This document shows, piece by piece, positions 31,927-38,000 of a stretch of DNA of 38,235 nt (positions are counted from its first letter, which is position 1; each line of letters starts with the position of its first letter). The notes beneath the pieces are model-generated. The model made no database searches. It worked only from the letters and a program-made list of their open reading frames with translations, and was not told the DNA's origin. Source of the stretch: a virus; IMG/VR virus record IMGVR_UViG_3300046777_000939, positions 1 through 38,235 of that record, one strand, 5' to 3'. The translations under genes were made by a program, and so were the position numbers.

Positions 31927-32006
31927 ACAAATCTGGGATGAAGACCCAGTGCTACTGGTATTGTCCTGGTATCAATCGCAGTCACACTCATTGGAGACTT
32001 CATCAA
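31927..32006 (+). promoter_or_regulatory. Leader with CTGGG/CCCAG hairpin
   Basis: CTGGG/CCCAG with 7-nt loop ATGAAGA (31933-31949) just after the upstream stop. A 49-codon frame crosses this region but shares its bases with the hairpin and is not favoured. Confidence 0.45.
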
Positions 32007-32360
32007 ATGCCTACTGCAAATTCATTTGCCAAAACAGAATCAGCTCGTCGTTGGATCAGTAGGTACAACTGGTCAACCGAGTTTGAAGACAAGGAACCAA
32101 CCACGATCACACTCCACGAATGCACCATGCATTACGGTGGACCAGAAGAAGGCGGATGGTATTACGAATCAGGTTGGCCCATCAAAACAATCTGCATCTT
32201 CTCCAAGAAGCAAGCCATCCGCGAAGCAATCGCACTCGAAGAGTACGCACTCGAAACCATTGGTGACAAGAAGGACAACCTTGGATGGCCCCAATGGTGT
32301 GTTAGCTTCTCCAACGAGTACGCCAAAGCGTACCCCGAAGAACGTCCGTACTACTGCTGA
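32007..32360 (+). CDS. Phage hypothetical protein with YGGPEEGGW motif, 117 aa
   Basis: 117 aa from the ATG at 32007 (MPTANSFAKTESARRWISRY). It contains MHYGGPEEGGWYYESGWPIK, a motif I remember from a widespread family of small phage proteins of unknown function, followed by a helix (KKQAIREAIALEEYALETIG). The frame extends upstream to 31938 but that stretch is the structured leader. The stop overlaps the next start (TGATG). Confidence 0.7.
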   Translation: MPTANSFAKTESARRWISRYNWSTEFEDKEPTTITLHECTMHYGGPEEGGWYYESGWPIKTICIFSKKQAIREAIALEEYALETIGDKKDNLGWPQWCVSFSNEYAKAYPEERPYYC

Positions 32361-32614
32361 TGTCAAATCAACTGGACCTGCCCAAGCTTGATCCCAAGAT
32401 CAGGCTGACAATCAACCAACGCAACATCTGGTTCTACTTTCTAAATCACAGGAAGAAGTACAAGAACTTACCTTGTTATGTACCAAAGCTTCCGATGCAG
32501 GAGACCAGGCGTCAAGACTATTACACAGCCTTGGAAAGGTTGGAGCAATACGGATTGATACGCGTGGACAGAACCAGTCGTAACTACACCGGCTGGATCA
32601 TGCTTGATCCCTAA
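32360..32614 (+). CDS. Small winged-helix-like protein, 84 aa
   Basis: 84 aa, basic. The C-terminal half reads YYTALERLEQYGLIRVDRTS followed by a short strand (GWIMLDP), the usual recognition helix-wing arrangement of winged-helix proteins. The upstream part has NQRNIWFYFLNHRKKYKNLP. A DNA-binding regulator is plausible. Overlaps the previous stop by one base. Confidence 0.65.
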   Translation: MSNQLDLPKLDPKIRLTINQRNIWFYFLNHRKKYKNLPCYVPKLPMQETRRQDYYTALERLEQYGLIRVDRTSRNYTGWIMLDP

Positions 32615-32790
32615 CCAACATATAAGTTTTACTTATATCCCATTCGCTATTTGCGAATAGCGAACAAAGGGTATTGCTAGATAACTACTGGCCTACCCCC
32701 CGAACCCCCCGCTGTTCAGTACCAGGGGGGATCCTTAGATATACATACGGTATATCCACTTACTCCCACCATTCACTCATCAACTCAACC
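32615..32790 (+). promoter_or_regulatory. 176-nt intergenic region with four inverted repeats
   Basis: No gene. In order: ATATAAG/CTTATAT (about 32620-32638), TTCGCTATT/AATAGCGAA with TGCG loop (32643-32664), a C-run/G-run stem CCCCCC/GGGGGG (about 32705-32730), and GATATAC/GTATATC (about 32737-32755). The C/A-rich ATTCACTCATCAACTCAACC then leads to the ATG. The first, second and fourth repeats are AT-rich and could be protein-binding sites or a replication origin. A terminator function is less likely because T-tracts are poor. Confidence 0.5.
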
Positions 32791-33123
32791 ATGGCTAGAA
32801 CTAAGTCTTCACTTAGCAAAGGACAACCATCACCAGACTATCCTCAAGGTAAGCACACAGTTACATTCACTGACCTTGAAGAAGATGACTGGTGGCTAAT
32901 CACCAACATGTTCAAAGGTCGTATTGAAATGATGTCCCATCGTTTGCTTGAGATTGAACGATCGAATGATCCTGATGTCATTCATAATACAGCTCCTTGG
33001 TATGAAGAAACAATTGCAAGATTGGTTGTAAGACTTGAAGAGTTTGAAGACCAGATCAGTCCTGTGTATTTCAAACGTAAACGAGCAGAGCATGCTGCTC
33101 GTAACAAACAACCTAACAAGTAA
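32791..33123 (+). CDS. Hypothetical protein, 110 aa
   Basis: 110 aa from the ATG at 32791 (MARTKSSLSKGQPSPDYPQG). Basic ends, with a helical centre (EDDWWLITNMFKGRIEMMSH, EETIARLVVRLEEFEDQISP). Its 20-nt pre-start sequence (CTCATCAACTCAACC) is the same as before the next gene. The frame is open upstream into the structured gap, which I exclude. Family unknown. Confidence 0.7.
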   Translation: MARTKSSLSKGQPSPDYPQGKHTVTFTDLEEDDWWLITNMFKGRIEMMSHRLLEIERSNDPDVIHNTAPWYEETIARLVVRLEEFEDQISPVYFKRKRAEHAARNKQPNK

Positions 33124-33185
33124 TACCTGGGCATCCGTAAGGTATAAGTCCCAGGTGTACACTCCATTCACTCATCAACTCAACC
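33124..33185 (+). promoter_or_regulatory. Leader with ACCTGGG/CCCAGGT element, copy 4a
   Basis: A 7-bp stem ACCTGGG/CCCAGGT (33125-33156) encloses an 18-nt loop with CC-GTAA-GG and TATAAGT. It is related to the element at 34567 (CTGGGCATC ... TGTAAGTCCCAG). It is followed by ATTCACTCATCAACTCAACC and the next ATG. Confidence 0.5.
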
Positions 33186-33485
33186 ATGGAACAATCACAG
33201 AAGTATCCAACGATTGATTGGACTAAGAACGAATACTACCAAGTGCAACGTGCATTGGAGATCCTCATACAGGTCGTTGATCGTGAATCAAAACGTCACG
33301 AGATGAATCAACAACTCACACCAAGCATGCTCAGCATGTTGGAAGATGAGATTATCCCAATGCTTAGCAATGAAATGGAGTATGTCGATGGACCAAGCGA
33401 TGACGAAATTTGTGGTGAACCACCGATAACAGCAGACGAAATGCACACTGCTGCATGGCGTCAGCACCAGGAGCTTCACTCATGA
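33186..33485 (+). CDS. Hypothetical acidic helical protein, 99 aa
   Basis: 99 aa. An N-terminal helix (YYQVQRALEILIQVVDRESK), a second helix (SMLSMLEDEIIPMLSNEMEY) and an acidic Pro-containing C-terminus (DDEICGEPPITADEMHTAAW). No known motif. SD-less start identical in context to the preceding gene. Confidence 0.65.
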   Translation: MEQSQKYPTIDWTKNEYYQVQRALEILIQVVDRESKRHEMNQQLTPSMLSMLEDEIIPMLSNEMEYVDGPSDDEICGEPPITADEMHTAAWRQHQELHS

Positions 33486-33596
33486 CGTGAGTAGTTTAAG
33501 TACTACCAAACATTAAGAGAATCTATAAGTCTGCCTTGGACTTTATATCCAGGGTAGACTAACCCTGCTTAACTCATTCCGCAAAACACACATCAG
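33486..33596 (+). promoter_or_regulatory. Leader with mutually exclusive hairpins
   Basis: GTAGT/ACTAC (33491-33506), then CCTTGGA/TCCAGGG with 7-nt loop CTTTATA (33534-33554). The 3' arm of this stem overlaps CAGGGT, which can instead pair with ACCCTG (33550-33567). Both stems cannot form at once. A C/A-rich stretch then leads to the ATG. Confidence 0.45.
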
Positions 33597-33800
33597 ATGT
33601 CCGACAAACCACGCATTCCCGACGCACTTGACATGCAACGTCTGCATGCTATGCAGCTCGTTGCCAAGATGAAAGAAGCTGCTGATAAACAAGGTGTTCA
33701 ATTCATCGGGGGTTTTGTCACCCCCGATGGAGAGAAATTTGTAATGACCAATATGGATGAAGATGATCAACGTATGCTCATGCCTGAGGAACTTAAGTGA
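33597..33800 (+). CDS. Hypothetical protein, 67 aa
   Basis: 67 aa (MSDKPRIPDALDMQRLHAMQ). Met-rich, with a helix then a short hairpin (GVQFIGGFVTPDGEKFVMTN) and an acidic end. It overlaps the next gene by 4 nt (GTGA). Family unknown. Confidence 0.65.
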   Translation: MSDKPRIPDALDMQRLHAMQLVAKMKEAADKQGVQFIGGFVTPDGEKFVMTNMDEDDQRMLMPEELK

Positions 33801-34150
33801 CTAATCAACACCCCATCACCCCACCGCCGGAGCTGCGGTGTGAATGGCAATCAGAGTCGCCGTTCAAGGTTATTAGCGTTGAGCGCGAAGATTACATGAT
33901 TGATCGCGCCGCCCAATGGGCCGCCGACCAGGAGCTGGAGGCGTGCTGTGCGTGGCTCGATAGCTATCACGCCATCGGTCATTCGCCTGTAGTCGCTCAA
34001 CTCCGCGCCGCCCGCCGCCCCAAGCCGCCGAGTTTGAAGAAGCAGGCTTACGCCGCCTTGGATACTTACATTTATGGCAATCCAGATCACAGCGACAAAC
34101 AGAACACTTACAACATCATCCGCCGCGCACTGGAGCAACTCGATGACTAA
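33797..34150 (+). CDS. Cyanophage/cyanobacterial RPKPPSLK-type protein, 117 aa, atypical composition
   Basis: 117 aa, GTG start. It contains DRAAQWAADQELEACCAWLD, then the conserved-looking LRAARRPKPPSLKKQAYAAL and a C-terminal helix (NIIRRALEQLDD). I remember closely similar proteins from many cyanophages and marine picocyanobacteria, always of unknown function. Its codons are visibly more GC-rich (GCC, CGC, CCG) than the neighbours on both sides, as expected for a gene acquired recently. It overlaps both neighbours by a few bases. Confidence 0.75.
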   Translation: MTNQHPITPPPELRCEWQSESPFKVISVEREDYMIDRAAQWAADQELEACCAWLDSYHAIGHSPVVAQLRAARRPKPPSLKKQAYAALDTYIYGNPDHSDKQNTYNIIRRALEQLDD

Positions 34151-34376
34151 AGAATCAAACCACACAATCGATCGTTACGAAAAGATATGGAAACGTGTTG
34201 CAAAAATTGTTGCCCATCCACATGAGGTAATTACACCACATGACAAACATCGAGCAACCGTACTTATTTCTTTGCTATCTGAAGATGATGAACTAGTTGA
34301 ATACATTCATTCTCAAATGAATGAAGATGATTTCAAGCAAACCAAACAAATCCGCACTTTTGCATATGCCCGATAA
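34143..34376 (+). CDS. Hypothetical charged protein, 77 aa
   Basis: 77 aa from the ATG at 34143, which lies inside the end of the previous gene (8-nt overlap). Helical and charged (DRYEKIWKRVAKIVAHPHEV, ATVLISLLSEDDELVEYIHS). Family unknown. Composition returns to the AT-rich style of the block. Confidence 0.65.
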   Translation: MTKESNHTIDRYEKIWKRVAKIVAHPHEVITPHDKHRATVLISLLSEDDELVEYIHSQMNEDDFKQTKQIRTFAYAR

Positions 34377-34563
34377 ATCACCAATCAACTTTGACAAAAC
34401 AATCGCCGGCTTTAATATAACTGAGCACGGCGTTAAGTCTTATACCAAGTCAATTAAACTTGGTCCGTTCCAGGTTACACTCAATGCTCGTGGCTCTGGT
34501 GTCAGAGGATCTATTAGTATCCCTGGCACAGGTCTAAGCAAACGCAACATCCAATTGTTTTAA
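34366..34563 (+). CDS. DUF4236-like small protein, 65 aa
   Basis: 65 aa from the ATG at 34366. VKSYTKSIKLGPFQVTLNAR followed by GSGVRGSISIPGTGLSK resembles the core of DUF4236, a short beta domain with an F-x-K-x-I-x-LGP start and a PGTGLS end. It is compact compared with usual family members. Function of the family is unknown. It overlaps the previous gene by 11 nt. Confidence 0.65.
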   Translation: MPDKSPINFDKTIAGFNITEHGVKSYTKSIKLGPFQVTLNARGSGVRGSISIPGTGLSKRNIQLF

Positions 34564-34623
34564 TAGCTGGGCATCACCACTACGGTGTGTAAGTCCCAGT
34601 ACCCACCTCGCTCTTAACTCAAC
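34564..34623 (+). promoter_or_regulatory. Leader with CTGGG/CCCAG element, copy 4b
   Basis: CTGGG/CCCAG (34567-34599) enclosing CACC/GGTG (34575-34587) and the string TGTAAGT on the 3' side. Related to copy 4a and, through TGTAAGTCC, to the double-hairpin elements at 28.1 and 28.8 kb. Then CTCTTAACTCAAC and the ATG. Confidence 0.5.
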
Positions 34624-34797
34624 ATGGATTCACTCACACTATTTGATCGCATCAATCTTGCAAAGTGCGCACAGTTGCGTGCTGAAACTAATCTTCTTAA
34701 CAACGACGTCTTCATGGCAGAGTATTACACTGCACGCATGTGGACTAAGTACCGGTGTTACATCACCAAAACATATTCATTTGTGGAGTCTGACTGA
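34624..34797 (+). CDS. Hypothetical protein, 57 aa
   Basis: 57 aa (MDSLTLFDRINLAKCAQLRA...), helical at the start, with an aromatic-rich end (YYTARMWTKYRCYITKTYSF). The SD-less start after CTTAACTCAAC matches the other genes, and the stop overlaps the next ATG by one base, which supports it as a real gene. Family unknown. Confidence 0.65.
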   Translation: MDSLTLFDRINLAKCAQLRAETNLLNNDVFMAEYYTARMWTKYRCYITKTYSFVESD

Positions 34798-35045
34798 TGT
34801 CTGTCCTTGCAATCGAATCAACCATTATTGATGATGATTATGTCACAGTTGAAGCAATTGTTGATGACATGCGTTGCATTTATGCAGCGACTTACTCAAG
34901 CCCTGCTGAATATGCTCCGGCACTTTGCCGAGCTAGTTTCTTCTTGGGTGACGACACCATTCCTACTGATGAAGATGGCTTCTGCCGTTATCTTGACGCA
35001 TGCCAGCTTGAGTGGGAACCCATTGATCTAGGTGACGACGAATGA
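34797..35045 (+). CDS. Hypothetical acidic protein, 82 aa
   Basis: 82 aa, very acidic (IIDDDYVTVEAIVDDMRCIY ... LEWEPIDLGDDE), with a helical segment SPAEYAPALCRASFFLG. Start and stop both overlap neighbouring genes, suggesting a tightly coupled trio. Family unknown. Confidence 0.65.
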   Translation: MSVLAIESTIIDDDYVTVEAIVDDMRCIYAATYSSPAEYAPALCRASFFLGDDTIPTDEDGFCRYLDACQLEWEPIDLGDDE

Positions 35046-35215
35046 TTGGATTCTCCATCGAATTCAAACGCTGGTACATCACAGTGCGTGGTCCCATGGG
35101 CAGGGTATATCTCTGCACTGGGTTTGCCAAACGCTTGCCAGTGTTTGTGTCACCACAACAATCAATTGCATTTGATGACGACATCAATGATGATGAAGAC
35201 TATGGTGTGAAGTAA
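35042..35215 (+). CDS. Hypothetical protein, 57 aa
   Basis: 57 aa (MIGFSIEFKRWYITVRGPMG...), beta-rich N-terminal half and an acidic tail (DDDINDDEDYGVK). The ATG overlaps the previous stop by 4 nt. The stop is followed after 4 nt by pseudoknot copy A. Family unknown. Confidence 0.65.
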   Translation: MIGFSIEFKRWYITVRGPMGRVYLCTGFAKRLPVFVSPQQSIAFDDDINDDEDYGVK

Positions 35216-35219
35216 CACC

Positions 35220-35247
35220 ACGTCCTGAGCATGACGTTAAACTGCTC
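35220..35247 (+). promoter_or_regulatory. H-type pseudoknot, copy A
   Basis: Stem 1 ACGTC (35220-35224)/GACGT (35233-35237); stem 2 GAGCA (35227-35231)/TGCTC (35243-35247); loop CT and linker TAAAC. It lies between a stop codon and the SD-less start of the AcrVA2-like gene. Confidence 0.65.
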
Positions 35248-35272
35248 ATCACTTTAATTCAATTGCACACCC

Positions 35273-36145
35273 ATGGACTTTAAAAGTATTAATGATGCTT
35301 TCGATATTGATAAAGTGAGGCACCGCGCTGCCATGCATTATCAAAAGTACAAGTCACCTTCAGGTTACCCAAACTGGTTGAAGATACTTGACAAAGTTGA
35401 CATAGCTCATAACGTAATTCATGAAGTCCAAAAGGAAATTGGTAGCTTTGGATTGACACGAGAGTTATCTCAAGAAGAGAATGCTGCCTTGGTTGTTACA
35501 GGCGCTATTGCATCATTGTCTCCACCTATTTGCGTGCATGAAAACATAATAGAAGCGCTTGCAAATACAGATGTTAAGCCAATGGAAACACCTGAATATG
35601 CATTGCCGTTTTTTATATTTCTTTTGCCAAAAGATTTCAAGTTTACAACTAAACTACCTGACTACCAAGGTTTTGATTTAAATTTTTATGTAGCATTTGC
35701 TGCATGTATTCCTGACTGTGTGAAAGTAACTTACATAAGTGAAACTACTGTTTGTTATGGTTCATACCAATGGACTGAAATTATTACAGAAAAAGATGGA
35801 GCCAAGGAAGAAGATTACATCCTGGAAAAGTTCATGAAAAATCTGATACTTATGTATGTGTATGAGCCAAAGTATTTGACAGAAGAAACCATTAAGCTAC
35901 CCACAAAAAACAAAGGCTTTGGTTCTAGTGAAAAAGATAAGCCATTCCAAATGCGTTGGCTAGGTAAAAACTATAAGCAAGTACGACAAACAATTGTATG
36001 CAAGGACAATACTGTTGATCCAGATAACAAACGATCTGTCCGAGCACATTGGCGTCGTGGACATTGGCATACAGTATGCCATGGCCCCAAACACAAACAA
36101 CGCAAGCAACAGTGGTTTAAACCTGTGTTTGTTAATCAGGATTAA
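35273..36145 (+). CDS. AcrVA2-like protein (possible anti-CRISPR family member)
   Basis: 290 aa. The C-terminus carries HWRRGHWH (259-266) then WFKPVFVN (281-288), matching the end of Moraxella AcrVA2 as I remember it (RRGHWH...W-x-P-x-FVN). Further upstream the order also fits: an apolar helix ending in an EP pair (ILMYVYEP), a Lys/Thr-rich stretch, a short strand and an Arg-ending helix (VRQTIV). AcrVA2 blocks Cas12a by acting on its nascent chain and mRNA, but many family members are uncharacterised, so Cas12a inhibition is not assured here. No membrane segment. SD-less start after CAATTGCACACCC. Pseudoknots lie on both sides and a PcfJ-like gene follows. Confidence 0.75.
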   Translation: MDFKSINDAFDIDKVRHRAAMHYQKYKSPSGYPNWLKILDKVDIAHNVIHEVQKEIGSFGLTRELSQEENAALVVTGAIASLSPPICVHENIIEALANTDVKPMETPEYALPFFIFLLPKDFKFTTKLPDYQGFDLNFYVAFAACIPDCVKVTYISETTVCYGSYQWTEIITEKDGAKEEDYILEKFMKNLILMYVYEPKYLTEETIKLPTKNKGFGSSEKDKPFQMRWLGKNYKQVRQTIVCKDNTVDPDNKRSVRAHWRRGHWHTVCHGPKHKQRKQQWFKPVFVNQD

Positions 36146-36149
36146 CACC

Positions 36150-36177
36150 ACGTCCCAAGCATGACGTTAAACTGCTT
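36150..36177 (+). promoter_or_regulatory. H-type pseudoknot, copy B
   Basis: Stem 1 ACGTC (36150-36154)/GACGT (36163-36167); stem 2 AAGCA (36157-36161)/TGCTT (36173-36177). Relative to copy A, one G-C pair of stem 2 has become A-T on both sides. It starts 4 nt after the stop of the AcrVA2-like gene. Confidence 0.65.
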
Positions 36178-36205
36178 ACACTACGAACTTAACTCTGAAC
36201 TCACC

Positions 36206-37945
36206 ATGGAATTTCGTCTTCCGACCAACCTTCAGAATGAACTTATCCCTTACGATCCAACGCTTAAGAAGTTGGCACGTATTGTCAAGCAAGCCAAAGC
36301 AACTACCAAGAAATCTAAATATCCACTTGGCAATCCACCACAGTTGATGCCATTGGATATTGTAAGAGAATCGTTGCAGCAAGAAGCAGTTGATACTATT
36401 AATGCATCAGCTGCTCCTGATAGGCACCATGAATTCAGGTTACCTGTCGGTAACATCCCCAACGTAGAGTACGTTGTCCATGCAGTGATGTACCACTACG
36501 AAGGCGTATGGGTAGCGGCATGGCTGCCACCTAAAGGCAAGGAGAATGACTATGTATACGGCTACACTTACTGCTTTAAGGACACAGCCGCTACCCGTAA
36601 GATGCTTGATTACCAGGTTAAAAATCACCTGGAACAATACACTATATCAGAAATTGGTCGTTCTAATTATTACTACAAGACCGAACTGGTTACCAAGCAA
36701 AACATCATTGATGGTAACGATCGTCCTTGCTGGATGTATAGCTACGCTGGTGGCTATGGTCAAAAGTGTAGAAACATTTCGTCAATGCTTGGACGCTTTA
36801 GGGATGCACTTAAGAAAACAATTCCAACTTGGTCAGACGGTCGTGGCATCTTTGATCGCATCAAAACTTCTCGTAACCTATATAACTTGCTTAGTGAAGA
36901 CCGTGACTTAGATCGTAACTACTGGATCAAATATGAAAAAGATTTTGAGCAGACTAAAGAACAATGGTCTGCATCAGTTGCATCTTTCTTTCACTTAATT
37001 GATTACCATGTAAATGTCCCTCACTATAATCCGCTTAGCGACTTTGTACGCGTTCGTCACATCCTTGATAAACCATTCTTCCGCAAGTGGATTCAAGATA
37101 AATGTAATGAGATCAATACAAAGTACCAAGATGAATCAGTGGATACCATGGCTACAATTCGCAGGCCTTGGTTGTTAATCAAAGAGTTTGTTAGGGGTAT
37201 TCATTATGTCTATTCAATTTGGGGTGATGCAGTTCCGCTGGATTACTACCAGTCAAACATTGATAACTTGATGGGCATTAAAGTCTGGAGCGTTGTACCA
37301 ACAATTGTTGTTCCGTGGCTAGCTGAACACATGCCAGTTGCTTCATTCTTCCAGATGCGCAGTAAATACTACTTGGAACAGAAGGCTTCTCCACAACGTA
37401 GTTATGACTATGAAGAAAGGCTTGGTATGTCTCAGTACCGATTCCGTGAATGGGAAGATACATGCAGCATGCTTAATCAAATCCTCAGCAACGACAAAAC
37501 AATTGATCCGCCTAAGCGTTGGCGCATCACTGAACTCCATGACCATGTGCAAGCAGAAGCTTGGAAGATTCAGAATCCCAATCACAAACTTCCACAAGAT
37601 TTATTCCCTGCACCAATCAAGGTGCAGCACGCTGATCAGAACTGGTCATTCTTCCAGCCATTTGACACTCATCAATTGGCACAGTGGGGCCAGGCCGTAC
37701 GTAACTGCGTAGGTAATGCCAGCAGTTATGCCGAAGGTGTACGCAAGAAACAACACTTCATTGTGTTGTGCATGGTTGATGGTGCACCACGTTTTACCAT
37801 CCAACTCGAAGTCAATATGGGACTCATGAGTGTCAAACAAATTGTTGGGTTGCACAACTCCAGGCTGACGGAGGCAGACCGTGATCTGTACTCGACAGCT
37901 TTCCGTCAGGCCTTGCAATCCCGCGAGGAACAGCTTAAGATCTGA
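36206..37945 (+). CDS. PcfJ-like protein, 579 aa
   Basis: 579 aa from the ATG at 36206 (MEFRLPTNLQNELIPYDPTL). An in-frame ATG at 36161 lies inside the pseudoknot and is rejected. The long N-terminal region is helical with many Tyr and Trp. Residues 494-579 match the PcfJ-like domain: WGQAVRNCVGNASSYAEGV, then a strand pair around FIVLCMVDGAPRFTIQLEV, then VKQIVGLHNSRL and a final helix. PcfJ was first noted on the conjugative plasmid pCF10. Its biochemical role is not settled. It follows the AcrVA2-like gene and ends before a strong terminator, so the two probably form one late unit of the block. Confidence 0.75.
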   Translation: MEFRLPTNLQNELIPYDPTLKKLARIVKQAKATTKKSKYPLGNPPQLMPLDIVRESLQQEAVDTINASAAPDRHHEFRLPVGNIPNVEYVVHAVMYHYEGVWVAAWLPPKGKENDYVYGYTYCFKDTAATRKMLDYQVKNHLEQYTISEIGRSNYYYKTELVTKQNIIDGNDRPCWMYSYAGGYGQKCRNISSMLGRFRDALKKTIPTWSDGRGIFDRIKTSRNLYNLLSEDRDLDRNYWIKYEKDFEQTKEQWSASVASFFHLIDYHVNVPHYNPLSDFVRVRHILDKPFFRKWIQDKCNEINTKYQDESVDTMATIRRPWLLIKEFVRGIHYVYSIWGDAVPLDYYQSNIDNLMGIKVWSVVPTIVVPWLAEHMPVASFFQMRSKYYLEQKASPQRSYDYEERLGMSQYRFREWEDTCSMLNQILSNDKTIDPPKRWRITELHDHVQAEAWKIQNPNHKLPQDLFPAPIKVQHADQNWSFFQPFDTHQLAQWGQAVRNCVGNASSYAEGVRKKQHFIVLCMVDGAPRFTIQLEVNMGLMSVKQIVGLHNSRLTEADRDLYSTAFRQALQSREEQLKI

Positions 37946-37962
37946 TTGCTGAAGCCACAGCA

Positions 37963-37997
37963 GGGCCATCGTATTCTCGTTATAGGTGGCCCTTTTT
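37963..37997 (+). terminator. Rho-independent terminator after PcfJ-like gene
   Basis: GGGCCATC pairs with GGTGGCCC (8 bp with one G-T) around a 14-nt loop and is followed by five T residues. It lies 17 nt past the PcfJ-like stop and just before the next ATG at 38001. Confidence 0.85.
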
Positions 37998-38000
37998 CTA

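Noticed and set aside
31913-32062. 49-codon frame MTTTKQIWDEDPV... between two small genes
   Set aside because: It overlaps both neighbours and covers the CTGGG/CCCAG hairpin. The protein has no domain character and the context is that of a structured leader.
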